Shown: positions 1 through 5,327 of the stretch, piece after piece
Position numbering within the stretch: position 1 is the first letter of the stretch
How the letters are laid out: every line of letters starts with the position of its first letter
Translations under genes and position numbers: made by a program
Notes under the pieces: generated by a model
Told to the model about the DNA's origin: nothing
The model's input: the letters and a program-made list of their open reading frames with translations, nothing else
The model's database searches: none
Origin: SHAN690 sp040905305
GTDB taxonomy: Bacteria; Bacteroidota; Bacteroidia; Flavobacteriales_G; Salibacteraceae
Reading direction: 5' to 3'
Assembly (NCBI GenBank): GCA_040905305.1
Contig: JBBDRU010000074.1
Coordinates: 1-9,310 of the forward strand
DNA length: 9,310 bases

Positions 1-99
1 ATTACCGTTTTTGCTAAAAAGAGCGGTGAAAAACCACCTCGTAAGATAGAAGATTTGAACCAGAGTGAAGCATGCAGCCCAGGGTCAGGTTGTTGTTAA
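1..99 (+). CDS. 3' end of an upstream ars-operon gene (partial, Cys-rich tail)
   Basis: The reading frame is open from base 1 to the TAA at 97-99, giving 32 residues that begin ITVFAKKSGEKP and end CSPGSGCC. The start lies outside the window. A C-terminal tail with a vicinal Cys pair is common in proteins encoded in Bacteroidota arsenic operons and would suit As(III) binding. Two families fit: an ArsM-like arsenite methyltransferase, whose last strand often reads like 'ITVxAxK' before a Cys-rich tail, or the small DUF6428 protein often placed before the reductase, which also ends in a CxPGxGCC-like tail. I cannot choose between them from 32 residues. Only 16 nt separate its stop from the reductase start, so the genes are probably co-transcribed. 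Seen: frame, stop and Cys tail. Inferred: membership of the arsenic operon. Confidence 0.7.
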   Translation: MTVFAKKSGEKPPRKIEDLNQSEACSPGSGCC

Positions 100-115
100 A
101 ACGTGATATGAAACG

Positions 116-742
116 ATGAAAACAGCGTTGAAAAAAAAACTATCGGAGCTATCGAAAAAGGTGGAATCAATTTCTTCTGAGCGAAAGCAAACGCTTCAGC
201 CGCTTATCGATTATATCACTCAGCGACAGGTTCAAAACGAAGCAACACGCTTGATATTTATTTGCACGCACAATGCTCGAAGAAGCCATATGGCTCAGGT
301 TTGGGCGGTATTAGCGGCAATGCATGCAGATCTGGAAAATATTGAGTGTTATTCTGGCGGAACTGAAGAGACCCGAATTCATCCCAATGCTTTAACAGCG
401 TTGCGCGAATCAGGTATTGATATTGTTGGTGAAGATGAAGGTGAAAATCCCATGTTTATCCTTAACCTTGGCGAAGCACAAATGCTTGAACTCTATTCGA
501 AAACTTATGATGATGAACACAATCCCCAATCTGGTTTTGTTGCAGTAATGGTTTGCTCGTCAGCGGAGAAAAACTGTCCTTTTGTGGTAGGGGCAGAAAA
601 GCGAATCAGTATTACCTATGAGGATCCAAAGTTTTTTGATGACTTGCCCGATCCAATTTTGGGTTATATTGAACGAAGTGACCAAATTGCCACTGAAATG
701 ATATATGTAATGAGACAGGTCTCTCAAAAATTAGAATTATGA
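116..742 (+). CDS. arsC: thioredoxin-coupled arsenate reductase, low-molecular-weight tyrosine phosphatase fold
   Basis: 208 aa, cytoplasmic. It should reduce arsenate to arsenite and be recycled through an intramolecular disulfide. The phosphatase P-loop CTHNARRS gives the CX5R motif (Cys50 to Arg56), matching the nucleophile Cys10 loop of the Staphylococcus pI258 ArsC. Cys147 and Cys154 lie in CSSAEKNCP and keep the CX6C spacing of pI258 Cys82/Cys89, so the full redox triad is present. The general-acid Asp170-Pro171 sits in YEDPKFFDD. The protein is longer than the classical ~130 aa ArsC: it has a ~45-residue charged helical N-terminus and extra residues between the P-loop and Cys147. This is the usual Bacteroidota form, often annotated just as protein-tyrosine-phosphatase. 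The next in-frame Met (Met59) lies inside the fold beyond the catalytic Cys, so ATG 116 is the start, although no good ribosome-binding site precedes it. The stop overlaps the ACR3 start (ATGA, 739-742), which implies coupled translation. A cellular phosphatase role is unlikely in this context. Confidence 0.9.
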   Translation: MKTALKKKLSELSKKVESISSERKQTLQPLIDYITQRQVQNEATRLIFICTHNARRSHMAQVWAVLAAMHADLENIECYSGGTEETRIHPNALTALRESGIDIVGEDEGENPMFILNLGEAQMLELYSKTYDDEHNPQSGFVAVMVCSSAEKNCPFVVGAEKRISITYEDPKFFDDLPDPILGYIERSDQIATEMIYVMRQVSQKLEL

Positions 743-1758
743 AAGGTCTCGGGTTTTTTGAAAGGTACCTTACCGTTTGGGTGATATTGTGCATTGCAGC
801 GGGTATTGGACTAGGTTTTTTAGGAGGAGACGCCATCGAGGTTATTGCTTCATGGGAATTTGCACATGTAAATATTCCGGTAGCCATTCTTATTTGGATG
901 ATGATCTATCCGATGATGGTGCAAATTGATTTTGCCTCCTTGAAGAATATGCGTCAAAACGCAAAAGGCCTTGGTTTAACGGTAGTGGTTAATTGGTTGA
1001 TCAAACCTTTCACCATGGCGTTGTTTGCATGGGTTTTCTTCGATCGTCTCTATGCTGCATGGCTCACTCCAGAAATGGCGGATGAATACATTGCAGGAGC
1101 TATTTTGCTTGGAGCAGCACCATGCACTGCCATGGTCTTTGTTTGGTCTTATTTGAGCAACGGTGACGCTAACTTTACCCTGGTGCAGGTGTCGGTAAAT
1201 GACTTGATACTGCTGATCGCTTTTGTGCCGCTGGTGCAGTTTTTATTGGGCATCACGGCCATAACAATTCCTTACGATGTCTTGGTTACATCAGTACTGG
1301 CGTTTGTTGTTATTCCATTAGCTGCTGGTTATCTCTCAAACCAATTCCTTATTAAAACGCGCGGTGTGGAATGGTTTAAGACCAAGTTTCTTCCCCGGCT
1401 TAAGCCACTATCTATTATTGCGCTGCTTTCAACACTTGTGTTGTTATTTGCTTTTCAGGGTGATCAGATATTGGATAAACCTGAGAATATTCTGCTTATT
1501 GCCATACCATTAACCCTTCAAACCTATTTTATCTTTTTTATAAGTTGGTTTGCTGGTCGTTTTTTAAAGTTGCGATATGATATATGCGCTCCAGCATCTA
1601 TGATAGGTGCAAGCAATTTTTTTGAATTGGCAGTAGCTGTGGCCATTGCGTTATTTGGGTTGAACTCTGGTGCTGCGCTTGTTACGGTAGTGGGCGTTTT
1701 AATTGAAGTTCCAATAATGCTGAGCTTAGTTCAAATTGCGAAAAAATGGAAGTATTAA
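739..1758 (+). CDS. acr3: ACR3-family arsenite efflux permease
   Basis: 339 aa inner-membrane protein with about ten hydrophobic segments, the expected size and topology for ACR3 of the BART superfamily. It exports the arsenite made by the reductase encoded just upstream. The family signature around GAAPCTAMVFVWS carries the essential Cys at residue 129, the same number as in characterised bacterial ACR3 proteins. The conserved acidic residue of the ninth segment is present as Glu296 in ASNFFELAVA. Other hallmarks are the IYPMMVQIDF stretch near residues 56-65 and NWLIKPF at 85-91. The start overlaps the arsC stop by four bases (ATGA). This is an ACR3 and not an ArsB-type pump, and no ArsA ATPase is visible, so transport should be driven by the membrane potential or proton gradient. 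No terminator is evident after its TAA. Confidence 0.95.
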   Translation: MKGLGFFERYLTVWVILCIAAGIGLGFLGGDAIEVIASWEFAHVNIPVAILIWMMIYPMMVQIDFASLKNMRQNAKGLGLTVVVNWLIKPFTMALFAWVFFDRLYAAWLTPEMADEYIAGAILLGAAPCTAMVFVWSYLSNGDANFTLVQVSVNDLILLIAFVPLVQFLLGITAITIPYDVLVTSVLAFVVIPLAAGYLSNQFLIKTRGVEWFKTKFLPRLKPLSIIALLSTLVLLFAFQGDQILDKPENILLIAIPLTLQTYFIFFISWFAGRFLKLRYDICAPASMIGASNFFELAVAVAIALFGLNSGAALVTVVGVLIEVPIMLSLVQIAKKWKY

Positions 1759-1793
1759 TGGAAACGTTTGGGAAATACGACTTTTAACTTAGG

Positions 1794-1821
1794 TTGGTAA
1801 CATTAAATTCACTTATCTTCG
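1794..1821 (+). promoter_or_regulatory. Bacteroidota-type promoter for the lipoprotein gene
   Basis: A TTG at 1794-1796 (-33 element) is followed after 17 nt by TATCTTCG at 1814-1821, a match to the Bacteroidota -7 consensus TAnnTTTG with the common C variant. The box ends 21 nt before the ATG at 1843, so the transcript leader should be only about 15 nt. The lipoprotein is therefore probably transcribed independently of the ars genes. Confidence 0.6.
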
Positions 1822-1842
1822 CGCCAAATTAAACCTAATGTT

Positions 1843-2817
1843 ATGAAAAATTTAAAGTTTACATCATTATTAACTGCTGGGGTAATGCTAGCGGTTGGGG
1901 CAACACAATTTACTGGTTGCAAAAAAGGAGAAGAGGATCCCGGTCTATCATTCAGATCAAGAAAAGGCAGATTGGCTGGTGATTGGACAGTGAATTCGTT
2001 TACTATGGAAACAAGTTCGGAATCTGAGTACGATGATGATCCGAATATTTCGGATGAAGTGATCGCAAGAGAGGGATCTTCAACCATGACGTTTGATGGA
2101 TCCACCATCTCTGAAACAAGCATGGACACCTGGACTTATGACGGTGATGGATTTACCAGAGAAGAGGAAGAAGAATACAGTGCATCAGGATCTAGTTACG
2201 AAGGGTCTTACAAAGTGGTGTACACAGATGGCACTACTGAAACAACCAAATATGACGGTGATTATTCAAGCACCGCGAGTTGGACATATACCTTTGAGAA
2301 AGACGGCACGTTTACTGCCAGCAGCAGCATGACGCAGTCTATGACTTCTGAGTTTGTAGATCCAGGCGTTTACAGAAAAGAAACTACAGAAACGGAGACC
2401 AATACGCAAACTATTTCCGGAACATGGGCGTTCATCGGAGGTAATGATGAAGATGAATTCAAGAATAAAGAACGTATTAACTTGTGGTACAAGGATTACA
2501 GTGAGACCAGTGTTTCTGAATCAGACGTTGACTATACGGATTTGGATGATGAGGATTGGTATGATTACTCAGACGATGATTATACTTCGGAATCTGAATC
2601 AGTAAGTACGGATGTGATGTCAGGAACTGATCCGGATGAAACATGGGAGTTGGTTATGTTGAAAAACAAAGAGATGGAAGTAAACCGCGAGTATTCCGGT
2701 ACTTATAGCTCGACTTATGAAAACTCCTACACTTCTGGTAATACCACTACGAGCAGTGAAAGTGAGTACACATCTACTGTTACGCAGACGTCTTCTATGA
2801 GTTTATCTCAAGACTAA
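1843..2817 (+). CDS. acidic Ser/Thr-rich lipoprotein, lipocalin-like layout, function unknown
   Basis: 324 aa. A lipoprotein signal peptide ends in QFTGC (Cys26), followed by KKGEEDP, so the mature protein should be a lipid-anchored envelope protein. An LAGDW motif at 44-48, a second 'SGTW' start at 192-195, a strand pair reading TYTFEKDGTFTAS near 149-160, and WELVMLKNKEMEV at 268-280 give the layout of the lipocalin-like lipoproteins common in Bacteroidota: 'LxGxW', then a beta-barrel with a 'DGTF' hairpin and a late 'WEL..L....M.V' strand. What stands out is composition: long runs rich in Ser, Thr, Glu, Asp and Tyr at about 55-145, 215-260 and 282-324, with few basic residues. Such runs look like long acidic loops or disordered linkers. 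It ends with tandem stops TAA TAG and a strong terminator, and has its own promoter. The binding partner or ligand is unknown, and nothing ties it to arsenic apart from position. Confidence 0.85.
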   Translation: MKNLKFTSLLTAGVMLAVGATQFTGCKKGEEDPGLSFRSRKGRLAGDWTVNSFTMETSSESEYDDDPNISDEVIAREGSSTMTFDGSTISETSMDTWTYDGDGFTREEEEEYSASGSSYEGSYKVVYTDGTTETTKYDGDYSSTASWTYTFEKDGTFTASSSMTQSMTSEFVDPGVYRKETTETETNTQTISGTWAFIGGNDEDEFKNKERINLWYKDYSETSVSESDVDYTDLDDEDWYDYSDDDYTSESESVSTDVMSGTDPDETWELVMLKNKEMEVNREYSGTYSSTYENSYTSGNTTTSSESEYTSTVTQTSSMSLSQD

Positions 2818-2846
2818 TAGATAGCAGTATTATCAAATAGAATATT

Positions 2847-2873
2847 AAAGCCCCGATCAGTCGGGGCTTTTTT
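2847..2873. terminator. strong bidirectional rho-independent terminator
   Basis: AAAGCCCCGA (2847-2856), loop TCAG, TCGGGGCTTT (2861-2870): a perfect 10-bp stem with a GC-rich core. On the + strand it runs into a T tract ending at 2873. Read on the - strand, the stem is followed by CTTTAATATT. It lies between the convergent lipoprotein gene (stop 2817) and tyrS (stop 2890), so one hairpin can end both transcripts. Confidence 0.92.
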
Positions 2874-2889
2874 GTGCTTCAATTTTGGG

Positions 2890-4164
2890 CTATTCCGCGA
2901 TAACCAAAAAATAATTCTTTTTTCCTCGCTGGAGAAGCATATATTTTCCTGCGATAAGGTCTTCAGTAGATGTGGCGAAAGATTCGCTTATTTTGGTCTT
3001 ATTGACGGCAATGGAGTTTTCTTTCAGCGCTCTGCGGGCTTCACCGTTTGAGTTTAAAAATCCACTTTCTGCTGCGAGCAAATCAATAGCACCAATGCCC
3101 CCGCTTAGTCTGTCTTTCGAGATCTTGCCCTGAGGCACGCCATCAAAAACATCCAGAATGGTTGCTTCATCGAGTTTCATGAGCATGTCGCTGGTTGCTT
3201 TTCCGAATAAAACCTCAGAGGCGTTCACGGCCTTTTCAAGGTCTGTTTCAGAGTGGACCCGAGCTGTTAATTCTTCAGCAAGTTTTCGCTGCAAGGTTCG
3301 CAAATGGGGGTTTTTTTCATGCTCTTTTTCCAGCTCTTCTATTTCGGATTGGGTTTTCATGCTAAACACACGCATATAATTACCTACGTCTGCATCGGCT
3401 GTGTTCAGCAAAAACTGATAAAACTTATAAGGTGAGGTTCGGTTTGGATCCAACCAAATATTTCCTCCTTCACTTTTACCGAACTTACTCCCATCTGCTT
3501 TTTTGATCAATGGAGTAGTGAGAGCAAAGGCTTCACCCCCTTCCAACCTGCGGATCAGCTCGGTGCCGGTGGTTATATTACCCCATTGGTCGCTTCCTCC
3601 CATCTGAAGCATGCAGCCATAATGTTTCCACAAATAATAGAAATCATAGCCTTGAATCAGTTGATAGCTAAATTCAGTAAAAGACATTCCTGTATCCATT
3701 CGGGTTTTGACAGAATCTTTTGCCAGCATGTAGTTTATGGAAATATGCTTGCCGATATCGCGGATAAAATCGAGGTATCCAAAATCTTTAAACCAATCGT
3801 AATTATTGACAATTTGAGCAGCATGTTTTCCACTAAAATCAAGAAACTTCTCGAGCTGTTTTTGCTGACTCTCCAGGTTGTGCTGAAGTTGATCAACGTC
3901 CAATAGGTTTCGTTCGGAAGATTTTCCACTAGGATCACCGACCATACCTGTAGCACCTCCCACCAGAGCTATGGGTTTATTTCCTGTTCGCTGAAAATGA
4001 GTCAGTGTCATCACCTGAACCAGATTTCCAATGCCTAGGGAGTCTGCCGTAGGATCAAAACCGATGTAGCCAGAAACACCGCCTTTGTCCAGTAAATTTT
4101 CCGTACCCGGCATCATGTCATGCAACATGCCTCTCCAGCGTAATTCTTCCACAAAATGATTCAT
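2890..4164 (-). CDS. tyrS: tyrosyl-tRNA synthetase (TyrRS1 type) with altered HIGH motif
   Basis: 424 aa, the usual bacterial length. It charges tRNA-Tyr with tyrosine in the cytoplasm in two ATP-dependent steps. The order is a Rossmann catalytic domain (about 1-225), the KFGKS loop (227-231, the TyrRS form of KMSKS), a helical anticodon-binding region, and a C-terminal S4-like RNA-binding domain (about 355-424). Tyrosine- and ATP-site residues known from the Geobacillus enzyme are kept: Tyr33, Asp37, Thr39 (YIGFDPTADS), Asp77, Lys81, Arg85 (GDPSGKSSER), Tyr167, Gln171 and Asp174 (YQLIQGYD), and GGSDQWGN at 189-196. The oddity is at 44-47. The HIGH signature reads Gly-Ile-Gly-Asn (codons GGC ATT GGA AAT), so both histidines are replaced. 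Everything else looks active, so I expect a working enzyme whose ATP site differs locally. A clear promoter lies 20 nt upstream of the ATG. It is the last gene in a leftward set and ends at the shared terminator. Confidence 0.96.
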   Translation of the reverse strand: MNHFVEELRWRGMLHDMMPGTENLLDKGGVSGYIGFDPTADSLGIGNLVQVMTLTHFQRTGNKPIALVGGATGMVGDPSGKSSERNLLDVDQLQHNLESQQKQLEKFLDFSGKHAAQIVNNYDWFKDFGYLDFIRDIGKHISINYMLAKDSVKTRMDTGMSFTEFSYQLIQGYDFYYLWKHYGCMLQMGGSDQWGNITTGTELIRRLEGGEAFALTTPLIKKADGSKFGKSEGGNIWLDPNRTSPYKFYQFLLNTADADVGNYMRVFSMKTQSEIEELEKEHEKNPHLRTLQRKLAEELTARVHSETDLEKAVNASEVLFGKATSDMLMKLDEATILDVFDGVPQGKISKDRLSGGIGAIDLLAAESGFLNSNGEARRALKENSIAVNKTKISESFATSTEDLIAGKYMLLQRGKKNYFLVIAE

Positions 4165-4184
4165 GTTTTCAGCAATTTAGCCGA

Positions 4185-4214
4185 CAAAAATAAGCTTATC
4201 TGATTGCCTTCAAA
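4185..4214 (-). promoter_or_regulatory. Bacteroidota-type promoter for tyrS
   Basis: On the - strand, TTTG (4214-4211) is followed after 18 nt by TATTTTTG (4192-4185), an exact match to TAnnTTTG. The box ends 20 nt before the tyrS ATG. It begins only about ten bases after the stop of the upstream OmpA-domain gene, so tyrS has its own start of transcription even if there is read-through. No T-box or other tRNA-sensing leader would fit in so short a leader. Confidence 0.72.
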
Positions 4215-4223
4215 CCTTTATGC

Positions 4224-5219
4224 CTACTCATTAATGATCTCGAATAAGCGGTCTAAGTTTGGTGTAAGGATAATTTCAATTCTTCTGTTTTTGGCTTTGC
4301 CTTCTGACGAGCTGTTGTCTGCAACTGGAATATATTCACCACGGCCTGCAGCGGTAAGAAGTGTTTCATCCATCTGGCCTTCATCGGTCAAAATTTTGAC
4401 AACCGATGTTGCTCGCATTACCGATAAGTCCCAATTGTCTTTAATTGCTCCAGAACCGTTAAAAGGATCTGTATCGGTGTGGCCTTCTACCAAAATGGTG
4501 ATGTCTTTTTCTTCTTTTACTACGTCTGCTAAATCGATCAAAGCTCGTTTTCCTTCTTCATTGATCTTGGTGCTCCCGCTTGGAAAAAGCAGTTGAGCTT
4601 CCAGGCTCACATAAATTTTACCGTTGCGTTGTTCTACAGTAAGTCCTTTATCCTTAAAACCTGTCAGAGCCTCTGATATGCGCTCTTTAAGTGCTCTTAC
4701 AGCAGCATCTTTTTGAGCGATGATCTCTTCCAATTCTTTGACGCGCGCTTCACGATTTACAAGTTCAACCTCCAATTGGTTTAGGCGCTTCTCTTTGGCA
4801 TTTAGCAATTCTTCCAATTCACGCAGATCGTCTTCTCGCTTTTGTAGATCAAGTTGAGTATCGCGCAAGGCATCAAGCAATTCTCGGTTTTCTTCATCAC
4901 CTTCAGAGCGAATTCGATCGAGCCTGCCAACAAGGTCATCGTTTAGCTTATTAAGCTCAGCATATTTGGCTGCTGTTTGCCTGTGTCTTTTACCGAGGTA
5001 AGAGGTATCTTCTTTTAGTTCACTCAATCGTTTGGTGATGGTTTCTAAATCAGCCTTGAGTTCTTCATTTTCAGCAAGCAGACTGCGGTTTTCGCTTGTC
5101 AATTTTTCTCTTTCTTCAGCACACTCTTCTTGCTTTGCTTTTAATTCTTGATATTGTCTAGACGGCACACAAGCATTTAAGCTTAGAACAAAGAGAAAGA
5201 GAAATGCATAACTTTTCAT
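4224..5219 (-). CDS. OmpA-domain lipoprotein with long coiled coil (peptidoglycan anchor)
   Basis: 331 aa from the ATG at 5219. The signal peptide MKSYAFLFLFVLSLNAC has an LNAC lipobox (Cys17), so the mature protein is lipid-anchored, probably in the outer membrane. Residues about 22-185 are heptad-like, rich in Glu, Lys, Leu and Arg, and should form a long coiled coil. Residues about 205-322 are an OmpA C-terminal domain: LFPSGSTKIN, VEGHTDTD (244-251), NWDLSVMRATS (262-272) and KNRRIEI (310-316). The Asp near 249 and Arg269 sit where this family contacts diaminopimelate of peptidoglycan. The likely job is holding the outer membrane to the cell wall across the periplasm, as Pal does, with the coil as spacer. 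The frame stays open to a TTG at 5246, but that triplet lies inside the -7 promoter box and would add nine polar residues before the signal peptide, so I use 5219. It probably has its own promoter, 108 nt after the preceding gene. Confidence 0.92.
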   Translation of the reverse strand: MKSYAFLFLFVLSLNACVPSRQYQELKAKQEECAEEREKLTSENRSLLAENEELKADLETITKRLSELKEDTSYLGKRHRQTAAKYAELNKLNDDLVGRLDRIRSEGDEENRELLDALRDTQLDLQKREDDLRELEELLNAKEKRLNQLEVELVNREARVKELEEIIAQKDAAVRALKERISEALTGFKDKGLTVEQRNGKIYVSLEAQLLFPSGSTKINEEGKRALIDLADVVKEEKDITILVEGHTDTDPFNGSGAIKDNWDLSVMRATSVVKILTDEGQMDETLLTAAGRGEYIPVADNSSSEGKAKNRRIEIILTPNLDRLFEIINE

Positions 5220-5243
5220 GACAGACGATGATTTAATCTGTAG

Positions 5244-5270
5244 CAAAGCTATCCGACCGATATGCTCAAA
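5244..5270 (-). promoter_or_regulatory. probable promoter for the OmpA-domain lipoprotein gene
   Basis: On the - strand, TTTG (5270-5267) precedes TAGCTTTG (5251-5244), an exact TAnnTTTG match. The 15-nt spacing is shorter than the usual 17-23. The -7 box ends 24 nt before the ATG at 5219, close to the 20-21 nt seen for the other two promoters here. The -33 element lies in the loop of an imperfect inverted repeat (5257-5278), which may be chance or may affect promoter use. Confidence 0.5.
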
Positions 5271-5278
5271 AGCATCGG
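5257..5278. repeat. imperfect inverted repeat in the promoter spacer
   Basis: CCGA-(TA)-TGCT, loop CAAA, AGCA-TCGG: two 4-bp stem blocks interrupted by a 2-nt bulge. It lies between the end of the substrate-binding protein gene and the OmpA-domain gene and covers the -33 element of the latter. It lacks a T tract on the - strand, so it is not a classical terminator. It could be an operator-like site or nothing at all. Confidence 0.3.
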
Positions 5279-5293
5279 TTTGAAAGGATTTAT

Positions 5294-5308
5294 AAACACA
5301 TCGTGTTT
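5294..5308 (-). terminator. weak hairpin after the substrate-binding protein gene
   Basis: AAACAC, loop ATC, GTGTTT: a perfect but A/T-rich 6-bp stem with a 3-nt loop, 20 nt past the stop of the peptide-type binding protein. On the - strand it is followed by ATAAATCCTTTC and not a T run. It may act as a weak terminator or as a 3'-end stabiliser. Confidence 0.25.
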
Positions 5309-5327
5309 GGTTACTTCGGTTTTAGAG

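Noticed and set aside
108..119. Three-codon ORF (ATG AAA CGA TGA) whose stop overlaps the arsC start
   Set aside because: Far too short to be meaningful and expected by chance, although the ATGA overlap looks like coupling.
1759..1793. Terminator between the ACR3 gene and the lipoprotein gene
   Set aside because: Only a short AAACGTTT palindrome (1762-1769) is present, with no stable stem and no T tract.
1809..2129. Antisense frame of 106 codons across the start of the acidic lipoprotein
   Set aside because: It is a shadow of a Ser/Asp-rich coding strand and covers the mapped promoter of the real gene.
3158..3906. Rightward frames (3158-3379, 3586-3906) inside tyrS
   Set aside because: They lie opposite highly conserved synthetase sequence and have no start signal; they are shadows.
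4165..4223. T-box or other riboswitch before tyrS
   Set aside because: The gap is 59 nt, holds a full promoter, and leaves a leader of about 13 nt, too short for any such element.
5220..5246. TTG at 5246 as the start of the OmpA-domain lipoprotein
   Set aside because: The triplet lies inside the TAGCTTTG -7 box and would put nine polar residues before a complete lipoprotein signal peptide; ATG 5219 fits better.
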